Translations under genes and position numbers: made by a program
The notes under the pieces: model-generated
The model's database searches: none
Told to the model about the DNA's origin: nothing
The model's input: only the letters and a program-made list of their open reading frames with translations
DNA from: Ecytonucleospora hepatopenaei
Lineage: Eukaryota > Microsporidia > Enterocytozoonidae
Length of the DNA: 64,000 bases
Assembly (NCBI GenBank): GCA_026692725.1
Contig: JAPMUG010000001.1
Coordinates: forward strand, 744,001-808,000
Reading direction: 5' to 3'
In this document: positions 47,701 through 56,260 of the stretch, in pieces
How positions within the stretch are numbered: the first letter of the stretch is position 1
Layout of the letters: each line of letters opens with the position of its first letter

Positions 47701-48087
47701 ATGATTTTATCTTTTGTCATTTTTAGTAAGAAGCGAATTCTTTTTGAAAAGAAATATGGAGATTTTAAATTTTTACAAGAACATGCATTTGATATAATTG
47801 GGTCTAAGGGAGTAAACTTTTTATTTTTGGAAAAGCATACAATTGTTTTTAAGAACATAAATGACGTGTATTTATCCTTTGTTATTGATGATGAGAATGA
47901 ATTTTTTTATCTCAACATTTTAAACATTATTACAAATTTCATTACCACGAATTTATTTGAAATTTCAGAGAAAAACTATTATCTAAATTTTTATCAAGTT
48001 AATGAAGTAATTGATGCATTTATACTTGATGGAATTGTTGTGACTGTTGAAGAAAGCAAAATATTTTCTGAAATAAATTATGCTTAA
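47701..48087 (+). CDS. Longin-type small coat subunit (zeta-COP or AP sigma)
   Basis: 128 aa from the ATG at 47701, chosen because longin-family coat subunits begin MI..ilI.n..GK.rl.K.Y, here MILSFVIFSKKRILFEKKYGD. The frame extends 19 codons upstream but those are hydrophobic and without homology. The C-terminal YYLNFYQVNEVIDAFILDGIVVTVE parallels (V/L)Y.VLDE.(V/L)..G.(I/V).ET of zeta-COP and sigma-adaptin. The DG(I/V)VVTVE ending favours zeta-COP (RET3); sigma is the alternative. It would act in COPI or AP vesicle coats. Confidence 0.6.
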   Translation: MILSFVIFSKKRILFEKKYGDFKFLQEHAFDIIGSKGVNFLFLEKHTIVFKNINDVYLSFVIDDENEFFYLNILNIITNFITTNLFEISEKNYYLNFYQVNEVIDAFILDGIVVTVEESKIFSEINYA

Positions 48088-48127
48088 TATTTGTTTGATT
48101 TATTTTTATTTGTTTATGCATAACATA

Positions 48128-48130
48128 CCC
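48128..48130 (+). promoter_or_regulatory. CCC motif before double B-box gene
   Basis: TACCCTT immediately precedes the ATG at 48133. Confidence 0.45.
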
Positions 48131-48132
48131 TT

Positions 48133-49428
48133 ATGGAGTTGGATAATAACATTGAATATAGGTTGAAATTTTTGCTTGATTCAATGACATTAAAGCACAT
48201 TGAAACAAAAGATATTCTTGATCAGGCAAAAATGAAGGAATTCAATGATACGTTTAAAGATGAACAAAAAGTACAGGTTTTTTGTTCTAAACTTGAAGCT
48301 TCTACTTACTTTCCAGTTTTATCAGTGCCGTTTAAAAATGGTGAAACTATACATACAGTATATTTATGTGAAGTAGCATTAGGAAACACCATATATGTAG
48401 ATAGTGAATATGTAAAAAATAACTTGCCTATCCCACAAGGGTTTGATGCATTTGTAACAAATATTAATTCAAACAAATCATATTTACATGAAACTCAAAT
48501 TGATTTAAAGGAATATGTATATGTTATAAATGACAGTACTAGAATTTTACCTATTTATGAAATAACATTTGAATATGATCCTGAATTTGAGAAAAGTGCA
48601 AGAAACAAAAATGTTTGTCACAAATGTTTAAATGAAGAAGCCATTATGTATTGTCCTTCCGAAAGAGCAATTTTTTGTTCACAATGTGATGAGTTAGTAC
48701 ACAGTGATGCCTTTTTAAAGAGACACGAAAGAAAATATTTTGATAAATGCGGGCAAAAAAAGTTTATAAATTGTAAAGAACACATAACAAAAACTATTGA
48801 ATTTTATTGTACAGATTGTTCTATGCCAATTTGTTCATACTGTAAGGTAAATGGTAGTCATTCAAAAGGTGATTTTGCTTCTCACAATATTATTACTTTT
48901 TTAGAAGCGTGCAATACTTTAAGTACATATATACAGGAAGCAGGCATTGATTTAGTTAATCTTTCATCAAATATTGAAAATGAAGTACAAAAATACATAG
49001 ACTTAGCAGAAAAATCAAGGAAAAATATTGCAGATTTATATGAAAAATTAGAAGAAGAACGTAAAAATTTGCGTTTACAACTAGAAAATATTGAAGAAAC
49101 TAAAAAACAAAGATTTAATGCAGGTTATATTGAAATCTGCAAACAAGGAGAACTTTTTAAAAGAATGCGTGAATTTCCTGCCGAATTAGACCCAACAGAT
49201 AGACTACAATATTACAGTGGAATTATAAACTATTCTTTATACAGTGGCATAGATACTGATAAAAATAGCGTTGGAATATATTTGGACCAAAACAATGAAG
49301 TGGTAAAATTTGAAGGCAATGTTTCAATCAAGGTAGTTGAAAATCAAAAAGATTTTAGAAATTTAAACAACAAAGAAAAAATAAGTGAAGAAACGTTGTT
49401 AAGAAGAAGTGAAGGTTCTCATAAATAA
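48133..49428 (+). CDS. Double B-box zinc-finger protein (TRIM-like, no RING)
   Basis: 431 aa. The N-terminal 155 residues are not recognised. B-box 1 begins near 160 (CHKCLNEEAIMYCPSERAIFCSQCDELVH) and B-box 2 near 213 (CKEHITKTIEFYCTDCSMPICSYCKVNGSHSKGDFASHNI). A coiled coil follows at about 270-335 (ENIEETKKQRF...). This is the B1-B2-CC part of a tripartite-motif protein without a RING, so it cannot be a classical E3. It could be a scaffold or microtubule-associated adaptor. A 32-bp tandem repeat begins right at its stop codon. Confidence 0.85.
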   Translation: MELDNNIEYRLKFLLDSMTLKHIETKDILDQAKMKEFNDTFKDEQKVQVFCSKLEASTYFPVLSVPFKNGETIHTVYLCEVALGNTIYVDSEYVKNNLPIPQGFDAFVTNINSNKSYLHETQIDLKEYVYVINDSTRILPIYEITFEYDPEFEKSARNKNVCHKCLNEEAIMYCPSERAIFCSQCDELVHSDAFLKRHERKYFDKCGQKKFINCKEHITKTIEFYCTDCSMPICSYCKVNGSHSKGDFASHNIITFLEACNTLSTYIQEAGIDLVNLSSNIENEVQKYIDLAEKSRKNIADLYEKLEEERKNLRLQLENIEETKKQRFNAGYIEICKQGELFKRMREFPAELDPTDRLQYYSGIINYSLYSGIDTDKNSVGIYLDQNNEVVKFEGNVSIKVVENQKDFRNLNNKEKISEETLLRRSEGSHK

Positions 49429-49600
49429 AGAAATTTATTTTACTAATAATATTCAAATGAAGAAATTTATTTCATTAATAATATTCAAATGAAGAAATTT
49501 ATTTCATTAATAATATTCAAATGAAGAAATTTATTTCATTAATAATATTCAAATGAAGAAATTTATTTTACTAATAATATTCAAATAAAGAAATTTATAA
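49428..49600 (+). repeat. 32-bp tandem repeat, about 5.4 copies
   Basis: Unit AAGAAATTTATTTCATTAAT-AATATTCAAATG (32 bp) repeats five times plus a partial copy, from the last base of the B-box gene's TAA. Copies differ at a few positions (CAT versus TAC). Confidence 0.85.
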
Positions 49601-49773
49601 ATATTGTTTTTTTTTATTAACTGAATTATGTTTTTAATGAATATAAATAAAATGTAATTAGTTAAAACTTATTGTCGATTCAGTAAAAACAATTGGTCAT
49701 TTTCCACCCTTTTTCTATTTAAATATTTTTTTGCCTTGGATACGGTTTTTTTATTTTTTAGAAAGATTGTAAA

Positions 49774-51918
49774 ATGATTATTACTATTTTATCATTATTA
49801 ACAAATTTTATTTGCACCGAAGGCACTTTTTTAGAATATCAAGAAAAGTTAGCTAAAAATTATAAAGGAAACTTTAACGATATTTTAAATTTTACATATA
49901 CAGCTTCTATAACAGGAGAATCAAAGGAACATAAAATCATGATGGATGAAATATACAAAGAAGAAACATCACCAATATCATTATCTTTTAATGACGCGCA
50001 TAACAATATTGTGGATAAAAAAATTATGCTAAAAGAAAAATTATTAGAAAAAGTTTATATTGACTTTATGAGCAATGCATTAACAGGTTCGATGTATGAG
50101 AAAAAAATTTTTTTAAGAAAAAATAAAAAGTGCACCTATTCCTTGCATATAGGAAAATATTTAAATGTTTTTAACCACAACAAAACATTAGCATCTTGTT
50201 TTTTCATAACTTATACATCAGCATTGACAAATTTTTATGTTACAAATATATATGAAAATGGTATAATGGGGTATATGATTATAAATACAATTGAAAATAG
50301 CAATATAGAAGATACCGATATAAAAGTTACAAATAAGAAGTCAATAAGAGTTGAACAAATATGTGAGGAATGTTATGAAAAATTAGTTAAAAATTCGCAA
50401 ATTTTTAAGGCAAATAAAATGGAACTTGTAGATCTTGTTAAACATAAAAATAAATTCAAAAATTATTTAAATAGAGTTCTTGTTAAAAATATTTTTCCAA
50501 AAGAATATTTGAGTTGTGAAAATATAATAAGATCAAAAAACAACACTATTTATGATTATGTATGTGATTCGATGTTTAATTCAATGAATTTAACCAATAT
50601 AAATAGGAAAAAGTTTAAAGAAATATTTTATCAATTGATTCTTCAAGAAAATAAAAAAGGTAAACAAAAATTTAATGTTTTTGGAATAGATTTAAGAAAG
50701 GAACAATATTTAAATAGTGTCGTAAGAAGAACTTATAAGATAAACATTATGAATCCTAATGGTTGTCACATAATGCTTTTAAATGATGAAAACAATAGGT
50801 ATTTTAACAATCAATTTTTTTGGGTCGCTGCATTAAATAACACTTCTCTGGTCTTTCAAGAATCAGAAGTTAACACCAAAGAAGATCAGATTGAAGATAA
50901 GAACAAAAACATTGATAATGTTTTTGGTGATTTAAAGATGGCTTATGTCAATGTAGTTCAAAACATTAACGATGGAATGGTATTTCCTCAAGTTTTTTCT
51001 CAGGGTAATCAAAATGGGCAAATCAAAGATAAATGGTCTAAAAATGTATATTTATTTGATTTTTATGGAAGAAAAGTAGAATTTAAAGAAATTATTGAAA
51101 GGTTTGAAGAGGTATTTACCATTAACAAAAAATATACTATAAATGAAATTTTACAGGTTTTAAAAATAATTTACGGTATTTATGACAATTATTTATACTT
51201 AACTAATATAGTTAAGAAAACAACATTTTTTAATACTTTAGTTTCAGAACTATATAATATTGATTATGAAATAATGGCGGTTAAAACTACCTCTGATGAA
51301 TTATTTACAATAAATGACAATACTGAAGAATATATTTTATGCAAAATAGTATACAAAAATGTAGAAAGGGAAAATTTTTTGAGTGAAAATACAGAAACAT
51401 TTGATTATAAACATAAGTTCATTAATAAGAAGAAGTTAGTTGAATATCTAAACATTATTAAAGGGAATATTTTAGATTATACAAATATTGACTCTATTGA
51501 AGAAAAAGTTGACAATATTTTTAGAAAAAACGCTGATAGTATTTGTTATACATTCAATAATTGCTTTGTTATAAACGAAGAAATTAAATTGCAAAAACAC
51601 CCTGACGTACTTAAACTTTTATCAAATGAGATAGTTGATTCTTCTAAAAAAGAATACAACAGTTCTGAGTTTAAAATAGACATAGAAAAAAACAAAGAGT
51701 ATAAAAATTATAAAAAAGAAACAACAGACAAGGTTTTGGATTTTTATCAAAGGAACAATCTTTTGAGTATTTTTATTTTTATAGTTATTATCATATCGTC
51801 TCTTTTAGGTATAATATGTTTAATATATATCACGAACTTTTTATTTACAAAAGTTAATTATTTTAGTGAATCAATTTCATTTACTTCTTATCAAAACAGT
51901 TACCTTAAAAAACAATAA
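49774..51918 (+). CDS. Large type I membrane protein, unrecognised
   Basis: 714 aa. A signal peptide (about 1-16) and a single C-terminal transmembrane span (about 665-690, SIFIFIVIIISSLLGIICLIYI) leave a roughly 645-residue ectodomain and a short cytoplasmic tail. The ectodomain is Asn/Lys/Ile-rich with a few Cys (CEECYEK, CENII, CHIM, CYTFNNCF). No domain is recognised. Such large lineage-specific surface proteins occur in several microsporidia. First gene of the accessory block at the right of the window. Confidence 0.7.
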   Translation: MIITILSLLTNFICTEGTFLEYQEKLAKNYKGNFNDILNFTYTASITGESKEHKIMMDEIYKEETSPISLSFNDAHNNIVDKKIMLKEKLLEKVYIDFMSNALTGSMYEKKIFLRKNKKCTYSLHIGKYLNVFNHNKTLASCFFITYTSALTNFYVTNIYENGIMGYMIINTIENSNIEDTDIKVTNKKSIRVEQICEECYEKLVKNSQIFKANKMELVDLVKHKNKFKNYLNRVLVKNIFPKEYLSCENIIRSKNNTIYDYVCDSMFNSMNLTNINRKKFKEIFYQLILQENKKGKQKFNVFGIDLRKEQYLNSVVRRTYKINIMNPNGCHIMLLNDENNRYFNNQFFWVAALNNTSLVFQESEVNTKEDQIEDKNKNIDNVFGDLKMAYVNVVQNINDGMVFPQVFSQGNQNGQIKDKWSKNVYLFDFYGRKVEFKEIIERFEEVFTINKKYTINEILQVLKIIYGIYDNYLYLTNIVKKTTFFNTLVSELYNIDYEIMAVKTTSDELFTINDNTEEYILCKIVYKNVERENFLSENTETFDYKHKFINKKKLVEYLNIIKGNILDYTNIDSIEEKVDNIFRKNADSICYTFNNCFVINEEIKLQKHPDVLKLLSNEIVDSSKKEYNSSEFKIDIEKNKEYKNYKKETTDKVLDFYQRNNLLSIFIFIVIIISSLLGIICLIYITNFLFTKVNYFSESISFTSYQNSYLKKQ

Positions 51919-52138
51919 ACCTTTACTTATTATTTTCTTTAAATATTTTTTATTGTACTAAAACATTTTTTAGACATTCTTAATGTTCTAAATTATATTT
52001 AAAAGGTGTTTTAAAATTTATTTTTCAACATATTTTTTGCCCTAAAAGTTAGTGAAGTTTAGTTGAGTTTTATTTTTAGTTTAGTTTTTGTCATTAATAT
52101 TTAGTTTATTAGTTAAATATTTTACTGCTATAATTCAA

Positions 52139-52535
52139 ATGGATTCTTTTGTAATTCAGTGCAATAGTTGTAACAATATAGTTGGTGATTCAAATGCACT
52201 TGTAAATGAATTTGAAGATTTTTTTTATACTTAAAACTATAAATGACACTATAAAAATAAAAATAGACAAGGATAACATAAAAACCAAAAAAGCAATTGA
52301 AATAGATGATGCAGTTACTAATAATTTATCATGTGAGTGTCTTCTGAATGTTGGTGTATATTTAAAAACAGCACCATCAGAATTAAATGGTTGTTCAGGT
52401 TGTTTTATAATTATAAAAAAGTTTACACATACATATTCTCTTAATAAAATGCATGAAAATAAAAAAATAAAAACAATAAGTGATTTACAAAAAGATGTAG
52501 AAAATATAAAAAATGTATTGTCAAAAATATTGTAG
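52139..52535 (+). pseudogene. Mis18-like (Yippee/Mis18 zinc domain) gene, one frameshift at T8
   Basis: The first frame (52139-52234, 31 codons) begins MDSFVIQCNSCNNIVGDS, the first zinc-ribbon half of the Mis18 domain (FQCRxCxxIVGDS). After a T8 run at 52219-52226 the next frame carries the second half: CECLLNVGVYLKT (compare C..C...LG..Y), then a helix ending VENIKNVLSKIL, like the Mis18 C-terminal coil. Taking out one T would unite them. Mis18 recruits CENP-A loading factors to centromeres. The break may be a homopolymer error in the assembly, a true pseudogene, or a frameshift site; the good match on both sides suggests recent or no decay. Confidence 0.6.
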
Positions 52536-52702
52536 ATTAATAAAATATATTCTTTTTACTAATTTTTTAATCCTAATATTTTACAATACTATTTTTATAA
52601 TAAGTGTTTGAATTAAAACTATAAAAAACAAACATCTAATACATATTCAAGTATTGAAGTATTTAATATTCAACCATATATTTTTATATTAATATAGAGA
52701 TA

Positions 52703-53530
52703 ATGGAAAATAATTTTTTAAATTTAAATAATTTTATTGCACCTGAGTGGGTTTTAAAATTACTTGAAAAAGGAAAAACAGCAAATAATATTCCACATTT
52801 ACTTTTATATGGCCCACCTGGTACGGGAAAAACAACATTTGCAAAATTATTAACAAAGGAAAAGGAGTGTTTAATGCTTAATGCAAGCGACGAAAGAGGA
52901 ATTTCAACAATAAGGAATAAAGTAAAAGTGTTTGCACAGTTTAATAAGCAAAAGTTTATAGTTCTCGATGAGTGTGAAAATTTAACCAAAGACAGTCAAA
53001 CATGTTTAAGGAGAATTTTAGAAGATTACAATTCTACAACATTTATTTTTATAACAAATTATTTTAGTAAGATAATTGATCCTATAAAGTCAAGAACACT
53101 TAAAATACGTTTTAAAAGCAATTTAAGTGACATTGTAAATAATTTAGAAAGAGAGAATGGTGTTACTGGAGATGAGCTAAAGAAAATATTAATAGAAACA
53201 GAAGGTGACATAAGAAAAACAAAATATATTATGCATGGATTGAGTGTGGTAAAAATGAATAAAAATGTTAAATTAGAAAGCAGCAAAATAATTGAATATT
53301 TTACTGGTGCATTTATTTATGATAAAAACAAAACATATGTAGAAAATGTAGAAGAAAATCAATTTAATTCTGTACCAGCTGTTAACTGTATAAAATATTT
53401 GGTAAAAAGAAATGAATCATATGAAAATGCAATTATTTTAGGGGAGTTAGAGAGAATGGCATTAAATGGCGTACCTGAAGAAATAATATATGAAAGAATA
53501 AAAAACATTACAAATATTAGTTTAGATTAA
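52703..53530 (+). CDS. RFC2: Replication factor C small subunit (RFC2-type)
   Basis: 275 aa. Walker A is GPPGTGKTT near 38-46, LNASDERGIS follows (RFC box), Walker B is LDECENL (DExE instead of DEAD), and the sensor/Arg-finger region is ITNYFSKIIDPIKSRT (SRC motif altered to SRT). LNASDERGISTIRNKVK and IIDP(I/L)xSR are close to yeast Rfc2 (human RFC4). It loads PCNA at primer junctions. It is reduced at the C-terminus (yeast 353 aa), retaining part of the collar domain. Confidence 0.85.
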   Translation: MENNFLNLNNFIAPEWVLKLLEKGKTANNIPHLLLYGPPGTGKTTFAKLLTKEKECLMLNASDERGISTIRNKVKVFAQFNKQKFIVLDECENLTKDSQTCLRRILEDYNSTTFIFITNYFSKIIDPIKSRTLKIRFKSNLSDIVNNLERENGVTGDELKKILIETEGDIRKTKYIMHGLSVVKMNKNVKLESSKIIEYFTGAFIYDKNKTYVENVEENQFNSVPAVNCIKYLVKRNESYENAIILGELERMALNGVPEEIIYERIKNITNISLD

Positions 53531-53627
53531 TCATTATAAAATATATAACTAATTTATTATACAATACTTTATAATAATATACTTAATATTATATTTATTA
53601 CTGTATATTAATAAACTATATTTATTA

Positions 53628-54590
53628 CTATATATTAATTAATAATGTTATACATAAAATAATAAAAAATAAATTATTTGATTTGTTACTATTATCCTTT
53701 ACATTACTTTCTGTACTTTCATCACTACTATTTTTATGCAATTTAAGGTGCAAATTATTAAAAGATTCATCTGTATCATCACTTATACTGATATCATTAT
53801 TACTATTATTGCTATCATTTGTAGTATTATTTAATTTAAATGTTGTATTTTCTTTTACTTTTAGTAATGCATCTTCATTAGTAATATAAAATTCAAAAGA
53901 AAATGTTTTCCCTATTTTGTTTAATTGTTCAATGTACAAACATAAGACATTAAAACTGACTGATTGATCATTTTTACTATTGTATAATTTTAAAGAATCC
54001 ACTGTAATATCATCAACTATTATATCACTAACTTTTTTAATTTCATTTTTACTATTTGTAACTATCTTATACAATTCCTGTCCTTTTAAATTAATAGAAG
54101 TGTAGAATAAATCATTTTTACATGTAAGTGGTATTTTATTAATTTCTTTATATTCTAATAATTCTTTATTTTTTATGTTATATTTATATTTATCAGAAGA
54201 TACATGAAAAGAATTATTAGAAATTAAATATATAACATTATTTGTATTTGTAAATTTACTTGTATTATTATTTGTATTTGTATTTCTGTCTTGATAAGGA
54301 ATAGAAATATTAGCTTCCTTTATATTTATTTTAGTATTTGTTATAGTATTTACTTTTTGATTATCTATCAATACTTCTGTATTTTTATTCAGGTAAAACT
54401 CATAACTATAAAAATATTTTTTATATTTAGATAATTCCTTACTGTATAAAATAAAAACATTTCTATTATAATAAAATGGTATATTTATAGTAACATATGC
54501 TTTTATTAGAGTATTTGGTTTTACTGTTATAGAAGTACCTTTTTTAATTAACATTTCACATAATACTATTATTTTATGAATAAATAACAT
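53628..54590 (-). CDS. Hypothetical membrane or GPI-type protein, 320 aa
   Basis: Not recognised. A hydrophobic N-terminus (LFIHKIIVLCEMLI, a possible signal) and a hydrophobic C-terminal tail (LFFIILCITLLINI) with no following basic residues suggest a GPI or tail anchor. The region in front of the tail is Asn/Ser/Asp-rich and disordered (about 245-300). The body is Lys/Asn/Ile-rich with beta-strand character. Several NT and NTNN runs occur (about residue 100), in step with the Asn-Thr tract of the gene at 56261. Confidence 0.55.
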   Translation of the reverse strand: MLFIHKIIVLCEMLIKKGTSITVKPNTLIKAYVTINIPFYYNRNVFILYSKELSKYKKYFYSYEFYLNKNTEVLIDNQKVNTITNTKINIKEANISIPYQDRNTNTNNNTSKFTNTNNVIYLISNNSFHVSSDKYKYNIKNKELLEYKEINKIPLTCKNDLFYTSINLKGQELYKIVTNSKNEIKKVSDIIVDDITVDSLKLYNSKNDQSVSFNVLCLYIEQLNKIGKTFSFEFYITNEDALLKVKENTTFKLNNTTNDSNNSNNDISISDDTDESFNNLHLKLHKNSSDESTESNVKDNSNKSNNLFFIILCITLLINI

Positions 54591-54905
54591 ATTACAATAT
54601 TAAATACAATTAATTTAATAAACTTTTATTTATTTTTTGTAATATAAAACATATAAACAACACAAATAGTATATAATGTATTTTATATAAATATATATTG
54701 ATTTTAAATTAAAAAATATTCTAATCTTTTTAAAAAAATAATTTATCCCCTATAAAAAGATATTGATAAAATTATTTAGATATAGATAAAAGAATATTGA
54801 TAAAATTATTTAGATATAGATAAAAAATATAGATATAATTATTTAGACATATATATTTATTCAAATATAATTATTTAGATAAAAAGATATTTAAAATATT
54901 TTCAA
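54591..54905. other. A+T spacer with imperfect tandem units
   Basis: About 315 bp between two divergent accessory genes. Bases 54765-54880 hold imperfect copies of a unit containing GATAAAATTATTTAGATATAG (about 30-36 bp). Confidence 0.5.
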
Positions 54906-55994
54906 ATGTCATCTAAAATTGATCTTAAAAATAACAATAAAAAATTTAACAATATTAATGAAAATAAAAAAAAGTGGAAATTATTAATATTCTTTTTAGC
55001 AGTTCTAGTAATTGGTGGTATCACATTTTTATGTATCTTTTTTATAAAAAAGCATAAGAAGAAAGAAGAAACAGGTAAAGTTGATGAAAAAGTAAAAGAA
55101 AAATACAAAGGAGATAAAATAGATAAATATAATAAAGATAAGCTTAAAGACAATTTTTTAGCAGATGCATTAGATTATGATAAAACACATAATACAGGTA
55201 CAGTTAAATCTATAATCATCGATGTTATTACAAATAAAAGAAATATTTTGTATAAAAAAAGACCATTTAATAGGGTAACACAGTCACATGATTCAATATT
55301 TTCACTTTTTGATTTATTACACAATACAGGTGAAGAAGTAGCAATAGTAGCAGCAGCCAATGCCATTTATGTAGGTGGTGGATATACTGTTTTTAGGTCA
55401 TGTAGAGATGGAAAAGGAACACAAGAAGAAGCATTAATGGGTGTAGTACATAAATTATCAGAGGCAAATTTAACATTAGCAATAAAAGACAGAAATGGTG
55501 AATATTACAAAGATAATAAAGGTAGAATAAAATACAATAATGAAAAATTAAAAGATAAAATATGGCTATCAGAAAAGTTAGGATTGAAAGTACCATTGGA
55601 TACTGTAATGGGGTATAGGTACAATAGTAGAAATTGTAAATTTCTAAGTGATTATATTTTATTATGTTATTATGATAAAAAGTTTAAAATCAAGGAATAT
55701 AAAGAAACATCTAAAAAAGTAAGTGTATACTCAATGGCAGCATTTGATGCAAGAAATGCTAAACATGTAGATTATGATAGATTATACACTGATGTAAACA
55801 ATAAGCTTATAACATGTTTGTTAGATGCAGAAAAGAAGAGAATAAAACATGTAGTTTTGACAGTACCAGGAGCAGGTGTGTTTGCAAATGGAGATAAAAA
55901 ATATTTAGAAACAGTAAAAAGAGCAGCTAAAAATGCAGTTGAGAATTATGGAGGATCATTTAGTAATTTAGTGGTATCACCCAAAATTGACTGA
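54906..55994 (+). CDS. Membrane-anchored PARG/MavL-like macrodomain protein
   Basis: 362 aa. A cytosolic basic N-terminus (1-24) is followed by one transmembrane segment (about 25-47) and a Lys-rich stalk (48-80); residues 98-360 resemble a macrodomain of the poly(ADP-ribose) glycohydrolase type. Key features are VAIVAAANAIYVGGG (AAN near 150-152, GGG 157-159), then QEE at 173-175 (PARG catalytic signature GGG-x(n)-QEE, here n=13, longer than the usual 6-8), VYSMAAFDARN near 274-284, and VLTVPGAGVFANGD near 317-330 (the G-x-G-x-F phosphate-binding loop). A resemblance to DUF4804, which includes the Legionella ADP-ribosyl hydrolase MavL, is possible. Enzymatic activity is inferred from motifs only. 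The topology would place the domain outside the cytosol or in the host interface. Confidence 0.6.
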   Translation: MSSKIDLKNNNKKFNNINENKKKWKLLIFFLAVLVIGGITFLCIFFIKKHKKKEETGKVDEKVKEKYKGDKIDKYNKDKLKDNFLADALDYDKTHNTGTVKSIIIDVITNKRNILYKKRPFNRVTQSHDSIFSLFDLLHNTGEEVAIVAAANAIYVGGGYTVFRSCRDGKGTQEEALMGVVHKLSEANLTLAIKDRNGEYYKDNKGRIKYNNEKLKDKIWLSEKLGLKVPLDTVMGYRYNSRNCKFLSDYILLCYYDKKFKIKEYKETSKKVSVYSMAAFDARNAKHVDYDRLYTDVNNKLITCLLDAEKKRIKHVVLTVPGAGVFANGDKKYLETVKRAAKNAVENYGGSFSNLVVSPKID

Positions 55995-56260
55995 ATAAAT
56001 AATACATAACATTAAATACATATTAAATAATAAAATATTACATTTAATAAATATTGTTTTATATATTTAATATATTTTATCATTAAATATAGTTTTTATA
56101 TATTTAATTATTTAATATATTTTATTATTTATTAACCCTTAACATAGTTATATAAATTTAATAACATTATTCTAATTTTATTATATATAACTCTTTAATA
56201 GAATTATTAATAATTAATATATAATTATAAATATATTATAACAATATTAATATTTTTATA

